From NCBI RefSeq assembly GCF_015163665.1, contig NZ_JADEUG010000025.1, positions 1 through 54,958 on the forward strand: a stretch of DNA of 54,958 bases, written 5' to 3'. Of this stretch, positions 10,020-17,304 are shown piece after piece; the first letter of the stretch is position 1; each line of letters starts with the position of its first letter. The notes beneath the pieces were generated by a model. It saw only the letters and a program-made list of their open reading frames with translations. It was not told the DNA's origin and did no database searches. Source of the stretch: Xenorhabdus sp. BG5. GTDB lineage: Bacteria > Pseudomonadota > Gammaproteobacteria > Enterobacterales > Enterobacteriaceae. The translations under genes and the position numbers were made by a program.

Positions 10020-10439
10020 TCATAACTCATAAATAGACTGCGAGCAATTAGTAGAGTAGGATAATTCTACATACATATACATTGTATCACTGCTAAGCGT
10101 TAGCAAAATATCCCTATTATCATTAGGGGAGATATTACAATAGAAATTACTTTTTATTGTATATACACGGAGATTTTTTGTAGTTAACATTATCCACCAA
10201 CAATCGAAATCAGGAAAAAAGAAGCTTACATCATAAACAATATTCATGACAAATCTATGTGGTTCAGACATACCAACGTCCTCTAAATGCATATGTTCTT
10301 CTTTGCTAGAGTCATTAGCTCTGCAATTACCACAGTCGCTGCAAATATAATTTGCTTGCTCCCGAAACGGAAAACAGCCAGCGGTTATCGTCTGGGAAAA
10401 TATCCCAACCTCAGCTTCGTTTAAGAATAGCGATATCAT
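10020..10439 (-). CDS. hypothetical protein at the edge of the prophage remnant
   Basis: Open frame of 139 codons with no family I recognise. It has a CSDCGNC segment near residue 35 that could bind metal, then a hydrophobic aromatic run FFFPDFDCWWIMLTT. A GGGA sits close before the ATG, and an internal ATG near residue 49 is an alternative start. It lies between the tcyP terminator and prophage sequence. It could also be non-coding. Confidence 0.4.
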   Translation of the reverse strand: MISLFLNEAEVGIFSQTITAGCFPFREQANYICSDCGNCRANDSSKEEHMHLEDVGMSEPHRFVMNIVYDVSFFFPDFDCWWIMLTTKNLRVYTIKSNFYCNISPNDNRDILLTLSSDTMYMYVELSYSTNCSQSIYEL

Positions 10440-10470
10440 TATCCCGTAAATTCAAGCTCGGTTTTTTAGG

Positions 10471-10800
10471 TTGGAATGTATAAGCAATGAGACCCGCGGC
10501 AATTTCCAGCAGAAAGCTGGTGTGACCAGAATAGAATTGCTCCTGGATAATCAGGAACTGGCGATGCTGAAGCAAAATTGCGTCCTCCGACGACCGTACA
10601 GAGATCCTTACGACGTGAACGAATATCTTACGATCTTAATCCGAATGGATGACTGTTCATTAAAAATACAGCTTGCCAAACTACAGTAGCAATGCTGTGA
10701 AAAATGTGGAGAATCCTTACCAGTGACAGAATGCTGTTTTTCGGGGAAAGCGGCCTGTTGGAATACGTTGGGTTGGCATGAATTGAAATTAGCGTTATAA
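10471..10800 (+). pseudogene. phage zinc-ribbon protein with in-frame amber stop
   Basis: One continuous frame is cut by a TAG at 10687-10689. Before it is a conserved-looking domain (RIELLLDNQELAMLKQNCV...DVNEYLTILIRMDD). After it the same frame continues for 36 codons with a cysteine-rich module (CCEKCGESLP...CCFSGKAACW), ending LGWHELKLAL. Both halves read like one prophage protein of about 100 residues. The start may be the GTG at 10519 rather than the ATG at 10471. Either this is a nonsense-mutated gene or the TAG is occasionally read through. Confidence 0.6.
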
Positions 10801-10901
10801 GGAGTTACTTCTGAAGAATTATGCCAAGCTGTATAAATGGCGTTGTTCTTGAAGATTGGACCTATCATGCATTAAAAATAGTGTTGAATGCAGGAGGAAT
10901 T

Positions 10902-11507
10902 ATGGGACAGTACCGACACTCGATATCCAGTATTATGGCAATGACGGGTAATGAGTTGGGGCAGAAAACGACCCAATTGTACCAGTATGAGGAGGGCAGA
11001 TTTTTTTACTTTTTAGACGAACCGAAACACAAGCCCAAATATAGACTCAATATTGTGGGGCATTCATCTCCAGTGGGTTCTCCGATATTATTTTGGGGAA
11101 CATGTGAATATGCACATGGGATGAATTTAAATAACTTTTGCAAAACAGTTCATAACTTATTAAACAGTCTAAAAAATAAAGGACATAATATTCAGTGTAT
11201 CAGAATAATAGCTTGCTGGACTGGAGCAAATGGGCTTGCTCAACGATTAGCTAATCATCTCAATATGCCAGTTAAAGGTTCGTTAGGAGGGACGAGAATA
11301 TATTCAACGTCTAACTTACGTCCAACGCTTAATATAAATCGGCATTTTATTGATAAACCAGATGGAAATAATTACTATTTTCCAGAGGAGGGGGACAGAC
11401 AACGGCGACATGATCCCGCCTATGGGCTGTATAGGTGGTACTATCCTCAACTTTCAGGTTCAGACTGTGGATTTGAGGCTTTTATTAATGAACGAATATC
11501 AAGATAG
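10902..11507 (+). CDS. putative caspase-fold / C80-like cysteine peptidase-type protein
   Basis: Intact gene of 201 codons. The ATG at 10902 is chosen because a perfect AGGAGG site (10892-10897) precedes it by 4 nt. The pattern of a His in LNIVGHSSPVG (about residue 52), followed about 70 residues later by a Cys in IRIIACWTGANGLAQRLA and then PVKGSLGG, resembles the His-Cys dyad layout of C80/caspase-like folds in self-cleaving toxins. This is my reading of motifs only. It has no signal peptide or membrane segment. It may be an accessory (morphic) gene of the prophage or an effector. Its intact frame contrasts with its broken neighbours. Confidence 0.55.
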   Translation: MGQYRHSISSIMAMTGNELGQKTTQLYQYEEGRFFYFLDEPKHKPKYRLNIVGHSSPVGSPILFWGTCEYAHGMNLNNFCKTVHNLLNSLKNKGHNIQCIRIIACWTGANGLAQRLANHLNMPVKGSLGGTRIYSTSNLRPTLNINRHFIDKPDGNNYYFPEEGDRQRRHDPAYGLYRWYYPQLSGSDCGFEAFINERISR

Positions 11508-11542
11508 AAGGTGATAGCCTGATCATATGAGAATGACCACTA

Positions 11543-11830
11543 ATGAGCACAATGCTTAATCCTCCCCATCCGGGCGAACTGATCAAGGGAACGATGGAAG
11601 CCTTGAACATGAATGCCAGGGCGTTGGCAAAGGCATTGGATGTGGCGCCTTCCACGGTACAACGGCTGATAAGCTGTCAGTCGCATGCTTCCCCTGAAAA
11701 GGCAGTTCGACTTTCTGTGGTTATCGGCAGTGCATCGAATGTGTGGCTGGGAATGCAGAATGCCTATGATATCTGGCATATTAAGCAAAACCTCGATATT
11801 TCCCACTTGCAGCGATTGCCAGTAGCGTAA
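11543..11830 (+). CDS. higA: HigA-family antitoxin / HTH regulator (orphan)
   Basis: Protein of 95 residues with the HigA/VapI pattern: PPHPGELIKGTMEALNM at the N-terminus, a helix-turn-helix around residues 22-50 (ARALAKALDVAPSTVQRLI), and the family ending WLGMQNAYDIWH. HigA neutralises the mRNase HigB and represses its own operon. No HigB-like frame is found next to it, so it is an orphan or acts as a simple repressor. The start could also be the ATG at 11552. Confidence 0.82.
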   Translation: MSTMLNPPHPGELIKGTMEALNMNARALAKALDVAPSTVQRLISCQSHASPEKAVRLSVVIGSASNVWLGMQNAYDIWHIKQNLDISHLQRLPVA

Positions 11831-11920
11831 CAGGCAGTAACCCGCTTGAATTTTCACATCGGCCTGAACATCCGATAACCTAAACCCAAGCTGCTGTGCC
11901 ATTACCTTAAGGGATCAAGA

Positions 11921-12450
11921 ATGGCGCAGCATAGTTTCAAATTTCCGACGACACCTTACGGCTTGCGACTCCAGCCGCCAGAGAATACCTGCATTCGGAA
12001 ATCAAATGCGGCGATGTGCTGTATGCAGATTTTAAGAAAGCCCGTAATCCCCGTTTTCACCGCAAATACTTTGCCTTGCTGAATCTCGGTTTTAAATACT
12101 GGGAGCCTGTCGGCGGCACGAGTTCCCCTGAAGAAAAATCACTTGTATGCGGCTATGTACAATATCTGGCGCACTTCGCCGGCAGTGAAGATGCCTTACA
12201 ATCCGCCGCTGATGAATACCTTGTTGGCCTGTCGAAAAACCGTGCCCATAACATCACCGCCACCAAATCCTTTGATGCTTTCCGGCGCTGGGTCACCGTG
12301 GAAGCCAGGCATTACGATACGTATGAAATGCCTAATGGCAGCCTGTACATGTTTTGTGGTTCGCGTCTGGCGTCTGATATCGATTTGCTTGTATGTGAAC
12401 GGTTTAACGTATTGAACCATATTATTTGGGCAAAACCCTCTGGCCCGTGA
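11921..12450 (+). pseudogene. DUF1367-type prophage gene, frameshifted, joined to a DNA methylase fragment
   Basis: An ATG at 11921 opens a frame (MAQHSFKFPTTPYGLR) that shifts within about 60 bp. A second frame then continues through the conserved DUF1367 (YbcN-like) segment CGDVLYADFKKARNPRFHRKYFALLNLGF. From about 12330 the same frame turns into part of a phage adenine methylase (SLYMFCGSRL...NHIIWAKPSGP). So the N-terminal gene is broken by a frameshift, and its C-terminus appears fused to another phage gene, probably by deletion between two prophage genes. Confidence 0.7.
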
Positions 12451-12912
12451 CGCAGGCAAAATAAAGAAAGCCTGCGAATGTATTTCCCGGCAACCAAACG
12501 TATTATTTTTGCCGAACATTATCAAAGGCCGTATCACCCGAAAGGCGATGGCTACTTTCGCCAATGCCGCGAACTGAAACAGTCGGTATTTAAACCGCTG
12601 ATCGATTATTTTCGTGATGCCCGAAAAGCATTAGGCGTCACGGCGAAAGACATTCACTCTGCCACCGGCAAACAGATGACCAGTCACTGGTTCAGTGATA
12701 GCCAGTGGCAGTTACTCAATGAAGTTAACTACCAGAAGCTACAGGCGTTATTTGACCGCATTGCTAAAGAAAAACAACAACGTTGGGAACTGAATATCCC
12801 TTACAATGAGCTGGTGGAATCTCACCTGACGTTAACCTCTTCCATTGATGACTCTTCAAGGGAGTTCATATATTCACGCGCACAAAGTATGACGCCTGAT
12901 TGCCCGTTCTGA
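12330..12912 (+). pseudogene. phage DNA N6-adenine methyltransferase fragment with nonsense mutation
   Basis: The frame from about 12330 to 12912 reads as the C-terminal part of a phage adenine methylase. The catalytic-motif region (before the Tyr-Met-Phe of LYMFCGS) is missing. A TGA at 12448-12450 interrupts it where the frame otherwise reads AKPSGP-[stop]-RRQNKESLRMYFPATKRIIFAEHY; a tryptophan codon TGG would fit. The following 144 codons are in the same frame. The end (from about residue 120 of the downstream part) is opposite the truncated large terminase, so the gene also lost its natural C-terminus. Confidence 0.72.
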
Positions 12913-13058
12913 GCAGCCATGTAACCGCGAATGGCTGTCATTAGTGCAAAGGTTCTTGTCTTGGCTGAGCCTCGCCCGCCGTATGAGCATCGATAACGAT
13001 AGTCACCACTGAATACCGGAATGAGCTTCGGCGGGAGTTCAATCCTCGCTGTCGTCAC
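12822..13058 (-). pseudogene. phage terminase large subunit, N-terminal fragment
   Basis: Seventy-eight codons from a GTG start. They encode the N-terminus of a terminase motor ATPase with Walker A GGRGSAKT near residue 28 and the typical segment NGQSGVILCAREYMNSLEESS. A normal large subunit has more than 400 residues, and here it stops where the opposing methylase fragment begins. The start overlaps the end of the small-terminase frame by 20 bp, the usual terS-terL arrangement. Confidence 0.78.
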
Positions 13059-13674
13059 GCTGTCCTCCGGGTACCAGTATTATCTTGGCGGGGGACATTG
13101 AGCCGTCAGTAGAACTCAAATCAACTTTTTTCGCTGACTCCCAACCAAGTAGTTCCGCCAACTGCTTGATGGCAGATTTCGGATCATGGAGTTTTAACTT
13201 GATACCGTCTTTGCCAGTAGTCAGTTCTGAAATGGCACTGAATGCTGCCGGGTTCTGCAACGCTGAATCTTTGAATTGCCATGTAGCCTGAAATACAGGT
13301 TTGTCCTCCTCGTCTTCCCCTATCTGGTTGTTACGGAAGTCGGCGATATCATCGTCCCATTGCCGATAAGCGTTCTAAGGCTTCCTGACGGCTCATACCG
13401 CTTCTTGGTTCATGGCGTCGAGAAAGGTTTTAACGTTATCAAATGTTATCATTCGGCTGGCCTGAGTTCGGGCAGATTCTCCTTTCGCCTTCCCTCCTGC
13501 CTTACGATAAGCATCCACCTGATTTAACCCTTTCAGGATACCCAGTGTGAATTTTTGCTGTAGTGGAGTTAAGGCATCAAAGAGAATCTTTTGCTCATCA
13601 GTGAACTGGATTTTCTTTTGTGCCATTATTTGGTTCCTTGAAAAGGAAAAACCACCAGCGCTAACTGGTGGCAT
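13039..13674 (-). pseudogene. phage terminase small subunit, broken by two frameshifts
   Basis: Three frames must be joined to read the gene. 13674-13393 gives the DNA-binding N-terminus (MAQKKIQFTDEQKILFDALTPLQQKFTLGILKG...) up to NQEAV. A one-base shift then gives MSRQEALERLSAMGR. A second shift near 13340-13350 gives DDIADFRNN, followed by QFKDSALQNPAAFSAISELTTG and an end at 13039. The true start is probably the ATG of MAQKK at about 13626. In an intact phage it would bind pac/cos DNA and recruit TerL. Confidence 0.75.
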
Positions 13675-13806
13675 GGGATATTGCTGTAGCCACTCAGGGA
13701 ATGGATATAAAAATATTGCCTTTAGTTTCAGAGGGTAACTAATTGTTAAGCATTATTCGCTTGTTGCTGGAAACAAATGGGATTAAGTATGTGTACAGAT
13801 GCTTTT

Positions 13807-14218
13807 GGAGGTAACTATGCCAATAAATCCGCAAGATCCATTTAAAACCAGCTTTCCCTTAGTCAGACGCAGGCCAGTTCTTCGTACTCAAGCCGCTATT
13901 GAGTATTCTGGCTATCCTTCTTTAGGCGCTGATATTCTTAGCATATATCTAGAATATTTAATCCAATGTAGATTCCTAAGTGTTGATGGATTCGGAAGAT
14001 TGACTATCAGAGCCGCATTTGCTGACTTAGCTTATGGACCTATTAATTTATTGAATATAGAAAGCTACTTGAATCTACTTGGGTTCACCCCAACGCTGGC
14101 ATTAAACGGAGTTAAATATGTACAGACCCGTTACCCTAATGTTCGTAGCTTAGCCGATTATGAAGAAAATGTTTTACCGGCAATAAAAAGGGCATGGACT
14201 GCTCATCCACCTTATTGA
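13807..14218 (+). CDS. hypothetical protein of the prophage remnant (ATG at 13817)
   Basis: Protein of 133 residues from the ATG at 13817, chosen because a strong GGAGGT (13807-13812) sits 4 nt upstream. It is not recognised. It has a repetitive P-x-R/L-rich start (SFPLVRRRPVLRTQAA) and alternating hydrophobic helices, with no signal peptide. It lies on the opposite strand to the surrounding late phage genes, so it may be an accessory (moron) gene with its own promoter. The coding span proper is 13817-14218. Confidence 0.55.
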
Positions 14219-14293
14219 TTTTTAGTTTCTGAGCCGTTAAGTGTTATCTCACCACCTCAGATCATTTGTCATTTGTTCCGAGGTGGTAAAAAA

Positions 14294-14536
14294 TCAGAAT
14301 GTCGTTGGTTGAGCCACTGCACGAACCCAGCACATGATCCCTTTTTGCAAATCAGTGCGACCTTCGTTCAGCCAACGCATATCAACTTGGTAATTTCCGC
14401 TTTGAGTGTGTGTAACCGCCAGATAGTGATAGCGCTGACCTAATTCTTCGCCTATCGCCTTAATCCTGTTCATGCAATCAATTTCATCTTGGGATAATTC
14501 ACGATAGCCCGTGATCTTACGGTGTTGATTTTCCAT
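14294..14536 (-). CDS. acb2: Acb2/Tad1-hairpin-type anti-CBASS protein
   Basis: Protein of 80 residues starting at the ATG at 14536, which has AGGAAAT before it. The pattern HRKITGYRELSQDEIDCMNRIK...GEELG, followed by MRWLNEGRTDLQKGIMCWVRAVAQPTTF, matches my memory of the phage Acb2 family (Vs.4-like). These hexameric proteins sequester the cyclic nucleotides that trigger CBASS (and other cyclic-oligonucleotide) immunity. In lambdoid phages this gene is often beside the lysis cassette, as here: it follows Rz with a 20-bp overlap. The frame is intact although the prophage is dead. Confidence 0.75.
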   Translation of the reverse strand: MENQHRKITGYRELSQDEIDCMNRIKAIGEELGQRYHYLAVTHTQSGNYQVDMRWLNEGRTDLQKGIMCWVRAVAQPTTF

Positions 14537-15002
14537 TATTTCCTCTACATTCAATATTGATATAGTCCTGCAAATACCGCGTCTGCCGCTCATTCTCCGC
14601 CATCATTTCCCGGAGACGGAAATAATCTTGTCGAGCTGGTTCGGTAAGTTGTGGGGTTTCTGCATCGCCCACGCCGCCGGTGGTAACGGTTTCAGACACA
14701 GGACAGGTGGCGGTGATTTGCAGCCTGCGACGACCAGCGGCAACATCAGCGCGAAGCGTATTGATTTCAGTTTTGGCATGATTTAGCTCCTGAATATGTT
14801 TCGCCTCCAATTCATGCAATGCCTGAATGCTTTCTTGCTGTTTGGCATTGATAGCGGTTTGTTCTGATAACTGAGTAGTCAGTGATTGGTTTTGTTGGTT
14901 GAGCTTTCTGTTCTCTGTATAAACCGAATAAATGGAATATGTAGCAGAACTAATCAACGCGATGACTATAATCAGAGTGACAAATTTCAATTGCCATGTC
15001 AT
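14517..15002 (-). CDS. Rz: Rz-like inner-membrane spanin
   Basis: Protein of 161 residues with one N-terminal membrane segment (about residues 5-26), then a long charged coiled-coil region (KLNQQNQSLTTQLSEQ...), the layout of an i-spanin. The late motif GRRRLQITATCPV and the end YLQDYINIECRGN are typical of lambdoid Rz. It joins an outer-membrane lipoprotein partner (Rz1) to fuse the membranes in lysis. Its start overlaps the stop of the upstream small membrane gene by 4 bp. Confidence 0.85.
   Translation of the reverse strand: MTWQLKFVTLIIVIALISSATYSIYSVYTENRKLNQQNQSLTTQLSEQTAINAKQQESIQALHELEAKHIQELNHAKTEINTLRADVAAGRRRLQITATCPVSETVTTGGVGDAETPQLTEPARQDYFRLREMMAENERQTRYLQDYINIECRGNNGKSTP
14603..14779 (-). 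CDS. Rz1: Rz1-like outer-membrane lipoprotein spanin nested in Rz
   Basis: A 58-residue gene lies wholly inside Rz in another frame. It starts MPKLKSIRFALMLPLVVAGC, a lipoprotein signal with its lipobox cysteine at residue 20. The mature part is proline-rich (KSPPPVLCLKPLPPAAW), exactly the hallmark of Rz1 o-spanins. Both spanin genes are intact, so this pair could still be functional. Confidence 0.87.
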   Translation of the reverse strand: MPKLKSIRFALMLPLVVAGCKSPPPVLCLKPLPPAAWAMQKPHNLPNQLDKIISVSGK

Positions 15003-15217
15003 GATTGCCTGCCAACAAATTGATTATATTTTTTGCTTAAAAAACATAATCTAAAAACAATCGGCACCAAAATAACTCCTATCGGCCACAGAAATGAAAA
15101 CAACAAAATGAAAGAGAAATGCTCTGGATTACTTTTTCGTTTTTCTAACAATGCAAAAATAGTGAATGCCACAATAATACCGATAACGTAAGACATTGAA
15201 CCCAGAATGATACTCAT
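14999..15217 (-). CDS. small phage membrane protein in lysis cassette
   Basis: Protein of 72 residues with two hydrophobic segments (about 3-23 and 36-58) separated by a basic-acidic turn (EKRKSNPEH). It sits where holin or antiholin genes are found, just before Rz, and overlaps it by 4 bp. A GAGGT site precedes the ATG. A holin-related role is possible, but no family is recognised. Confidence 0.55.
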   Translation of the reverse strand: MSIILGSMSYVIGIIVAFTIFALLEKRKSNPEHFSFILLFSFLWPIGVILVPIVFRLCFLSKKYNQFVGRQS

Positions 15218-15228
15218 CTATCAATACC

Positions 15229-15384
15229 TCATAGCAATTCAAATGCCTTTTTAAACGTTTCCACCGGATACGGCTGTTTGCCGTTCTCCATCTGGATCAT
15301 AGCTTGTGCCAGTTTTATCAACATCACTTCACTATCGATATCAATGACTGTACTATTGGCGATAAGCCGCTCGATATTCCCCAT
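15229..15384 (-). CDS. small hypothetical phage protein
   Basis: Short frame (51 codons from ATG 15384; it can be extended to 15417) encoding GNIERLIANSTVIDIDSEVMLIKLAQAMIQ... and ending KKAFELL. It ends 11 bp before the next gene. It overlaps the holin-like frame, so it may be a real gene or an altered reading of a decayed one. Confidence 0.35.
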   Translation of the reverse strand: MGNIERLIANSTVIDIDSEVMLIKLAQAMIQMENGKQPYPVETFKKAFELL

Positions 15385-15487
15385 GACAACGCGCCACAAA
15401 GCACACCTTCGATCCATTTGTTTTTACGTTCCACGCCGCCATAAATCAGGCGACCGTAACAAATGCCTGCGGCTAATATCGCACCGG
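15324..15487 (-). pseudogene. holin remnant
   Basis: A frame running from the junction with the integrase fragment encodes GAILAAGICYGRLIYGGVERKNKWIEGVLCGALSWGISSGL and then stops. This resembles the middle of lambda-family holins (a membrane helix followed by ...LLEGxLCGALxxxISS). The N-terminus is cut off at about 15487, where integrase sequence begins on the other strand. Confidence 0.4.
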
Positions 15488-15489
15488 AA

Positions 15490-15736
15490 ATATACCCGTG
15501 ATGGTTTTAACAGTCGCTGGAAAAAAGCGAAGCAGGCAGCAAAAGAGGCATTCCCAGATCTGGATTTTAATTTCACTTTTCACGATTTAAAGGCAAAAGG
15601 TATTTCCGATCTGGAAGGTACACTGGCAGAGAAACAGGTGATTTCCGGTCATAAAAACATTACCCAGACCGCAAGATACAACAGAAAAATTGAAGTGGTT
15701 CCGGTTGTTGGCGGTCAACACACCGAAGGATATTAG
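15490..15736 (+). pseudogene. phage tyrosine integrase, C-terminal fragment
   Basis: About 80 codons of the catalytic C-terminus remain. FHDLKAKGISDLEG is the HxxK/R box as seen in one phage integrase subfamily. GHKNITQTARYNRKIEVVPVV holds the catalytic Tyr. The N-terminal three quarters are missing, so it cannot act. It abuts the holin remnant on one side and lies 111 bp from the att-like repeat on the other, the place expected for an integrase. Confidence 0.82.
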
Positions 15737-15784
15737 GAAAAGATATTAGGAATTTATTAGGAATGTGATTTGTGTCATAAAAAA

Positions 15785-15807
15785 GCCACCGTGAAGGTGG
15801 TCTTTTC
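15785..15807 (+). terminator. terminator after the integrase fragment
   Basis: Stem CCACC / GGTGG with loop GTGAA, followed by TCTTTTCT, with AAAA upstream: a typical bidirectional intrinsic terminator. Confidence 0.7.
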
Positions 15808-15846
15808 TAACCCTAACTCGATGTTTTATATCAAGTTTTTATATGG

Positions 15847-15859
15847 CCAGGGCGGGACT
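15847..15859. repeat. att-like direct repeat, left copy
   Basis: CCAGGGCGGGACT, identical to the 3'-terminal part of the leuZ tRNA gene at 42647-42659 and in the same direction. It is interpreted as the distal att site of the island, or as a junction shared with the prophage remnant to its left. Confidence 0.75.
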
Positions 15860-15877
15860 AGTAAATAAATATAACAT

Positions 15878-15917
15878 ATTGAATATATTTAATTTATATT
15901 GAATATATTTAATTTAT
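15878..15917. repeat. 20-bp tandem repeat inside the left island end
   Basis: Two adjacent copies of ATTGAATATATTTAATTTAT lie just inside the att copy. Direct repeats near att often bind excisionase or accessory factors; that role is inferred. Confidence 0.7.
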
Positions 15918-15934
15918 TTTCACTTATTTATTTT

Positions 15935-15954
15935 ATGCCCCTGTTAATGCCCCT
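15935..15954. repeat. candidate integrase arm-type site, left end
   Basis: ATGCCCCTGTTAATGCCCC consists of two ATGCCCC half-sites 12 bp apart. A near-identical sequence occurs at 42571-42589 beside the integrase. The matching position inside each end of the island suggests Int arm binding. Confidence 0.65.
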
Positions 15955-16058
15955 AGAATTTTTTGCTTCCTGAATTCACATAATTGGCTGATTTTAATTA
16001 ATTTATTTTATCGTCATGTATATATTTTACTGTAAGCGATCACCCAAAGATATGATGA

Positions 16059-17303
16059 CTATTTCTTTTGAACTATTCTTCCCGTCGTATTATCAAGGCG
16101 ATACTGAGATATTGTTCCATTTACAACATGCTCAATAACTGCCAATACTGTCGATAATGGGACGTAGAACCATTCTCTGGGTATATATATCTGCCCGGTA
16201 TGGCTTTTCAGTGTGACATTCAATCTGCGTGGCGCAAGAAAACCATGTATCAACGTTTCCAGTTTATGTGCATTGAGGTTGAAACATTGACTGGTTGATA
16301 CAATTCTCACAGGGGCTTGCAGAAAAGTCTGATCTTTTTCAGCGTTCTTGATTCGGTTCTCTACTGTGGACTCTGTGAAACCAACTTTGTAAAGATTGTG
16401 CTTATAGGGAGCAAGAACAGGATCAACACTTGACGTCGCTAATATATATACAAGACCTGTCGGTATTGCTTCTTCGGATGGTTTAATTATTTCACCGCTG
16501 AGTTTTAGTTTACGCCCTTCTTTATCTCTAACCAGTCCGTGAGTCAGTGACAAGTATAGCATGTGCATCTCAGTACCGTTTTCAAAAACTAAATGCAATC
16601 TGGCATTGTAGCTGCTGTACTGCTCAAGGCGTTCTCCAATACTGGCAACATACCCCATCAGACCGTTCAGTATAAAAAAATCACCCGTGTTGATTTTTAG
16701 TTTGTGACTGAAACGCTCAGTACCCAAATGTCCACTCTGCAGGTCGTTTTGTACTCGTTTAAAAATTGGTTCATAACGCACAAAGTCAGGACAGGGCTGA
16801 CGTTGTGCGATTTCGGCTGGCTGTTCCTTTTTTTCTACTTGAATATGTTTCAATGTAAAAATATCAGGAGTATCAAAATCGAGAAGACCATCATCATCTG
16901 CAAAAATATCATCCAACGAGGTCACTAATTCAGCTCGATTCAAATAATTAGCAGAAGTCTCAGCCGCATGGAAAATTACTACTTCCTCCATATCACTATT
17001 TTTTAAAAGTCCGAACTCATCCAGACGTTGTAAGTGCTGGGATTGCTCCGCACTGGATCTCAGGCTATGCAACCGGCGAGCAAGTATTTTTTCATTGAGG
17101 CTTGCTGAACTGTTTTCTGCAGGCTGTCTTCCATGCTCTTTGTAAAAGGCATTGATTTCAGCAAACTGTGCTTCGGATATGTTGGTCACGTTCTGACGTG
17201 CTTTCAGAGGCTGAACATTTAGTAGCCCCAAGTCATCGCTTTCACTGAATATATCGTCAAGATTGATCCTTGATGATAAACGTTGTGTTGATAACCTAAT
17301 CAT
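16059..17303 (-). CDS. GIY-YIG (T5orf172-type) nuclease of the methylase-helicase operon
   Basis: Protein of 414 residues from ATG 17303, which lies 1 nt after the helicase stop, so the two are translationally linked. The C-terminal domain (about residues 280-405) reads GLVYILATS...HNLYKVGFTESTVENRIKNAE, the GIY-YIG fold of the T5orf172/Mug113 type, with later conserved segments AHKLETLIHGFL and YIPREWFYVP. The N-terminal part is acidic and holds two DDIF-x-(D/E) segments. It also holds a helical motif (FAEINAFYKEHGRQPAENSSASLNEKILA) that resembles the C-terminal end of the neighbouring helicase. A role as the DNA-cutting or nicking subunit is inferred. Confidence 0.8.
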   Translation of the reverse strand: MIRLSTQRLSSRINLDDIFSESDDLGLLNVQPLKARQNVTNISEAQFAEINAFYKEHGRQPAENSSASLNEKILARRLHSLRSSAEQSQHLQRLDEFGLLKNSDMEEVVIFHAAETSANYLNRAELVTSLDDIFADDDGLLDFDTPDIFTLKHIQVEKKEQPAEIAQRQPCPDFVRYEPIFKRVQNDLQSGHLGTERFSHKLKINTGDFFILNGLMGYVASIGERLEQYSSYNARLHLVFENGTEMHMLYLSLTHGLVRDKEGRKLKLSGEIIKPSEEAIPTGLVYILATSSVDPVLAPYKHNLYKVGFTESTVENRIKNAEKDQTFLQAPVRIVSTSQCFNLNAHKLETLIHGFLAPRRLNVTLKSHTGQIYIPREWFYVPLSTVLAVIEHVVNGTISQYRLDNTTGRIVQKK

Positions 17304-17304
17304 T

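Larger units (their letters stand above)
10471..15801. mobile_element. decayed lambdoid prophage remnant
   Basis: The block holds phage genes in a lambdoid late arrangement on the minus strand: holin remnant, small membrane protein, Rz/Rz1, Acb2-type gene, small terminase, large terminase. An integrase C-terminus lies at the right end on the plus strand. Methylase, DUF1367 and zinc-ribbon genes lie on the plus strand at the left. Many carry stops, frameshifts or truncations, and head, tail and repressor genes are missing. It ends about 50 bp before the att-like repeat at 15847. The left boundary is not defined by any repeat I can see. Confidence 0.8.

Noticed and set aside
9905-10450. A third copy of the leuZ att sequence to the left of the prophage remnant
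   Set aside because: I looked for CCAGGGCGGGACT or its core in this stretch and did not find it, so a tandem insertion at leuZ is not supported.
10608-10868. Minus-strand frame of 86 codons opposite the zinc-ribbon gene
   Set aside because: It mirrors the coding frame of the broken phage gene and has no ribosome site; a shadow frame.
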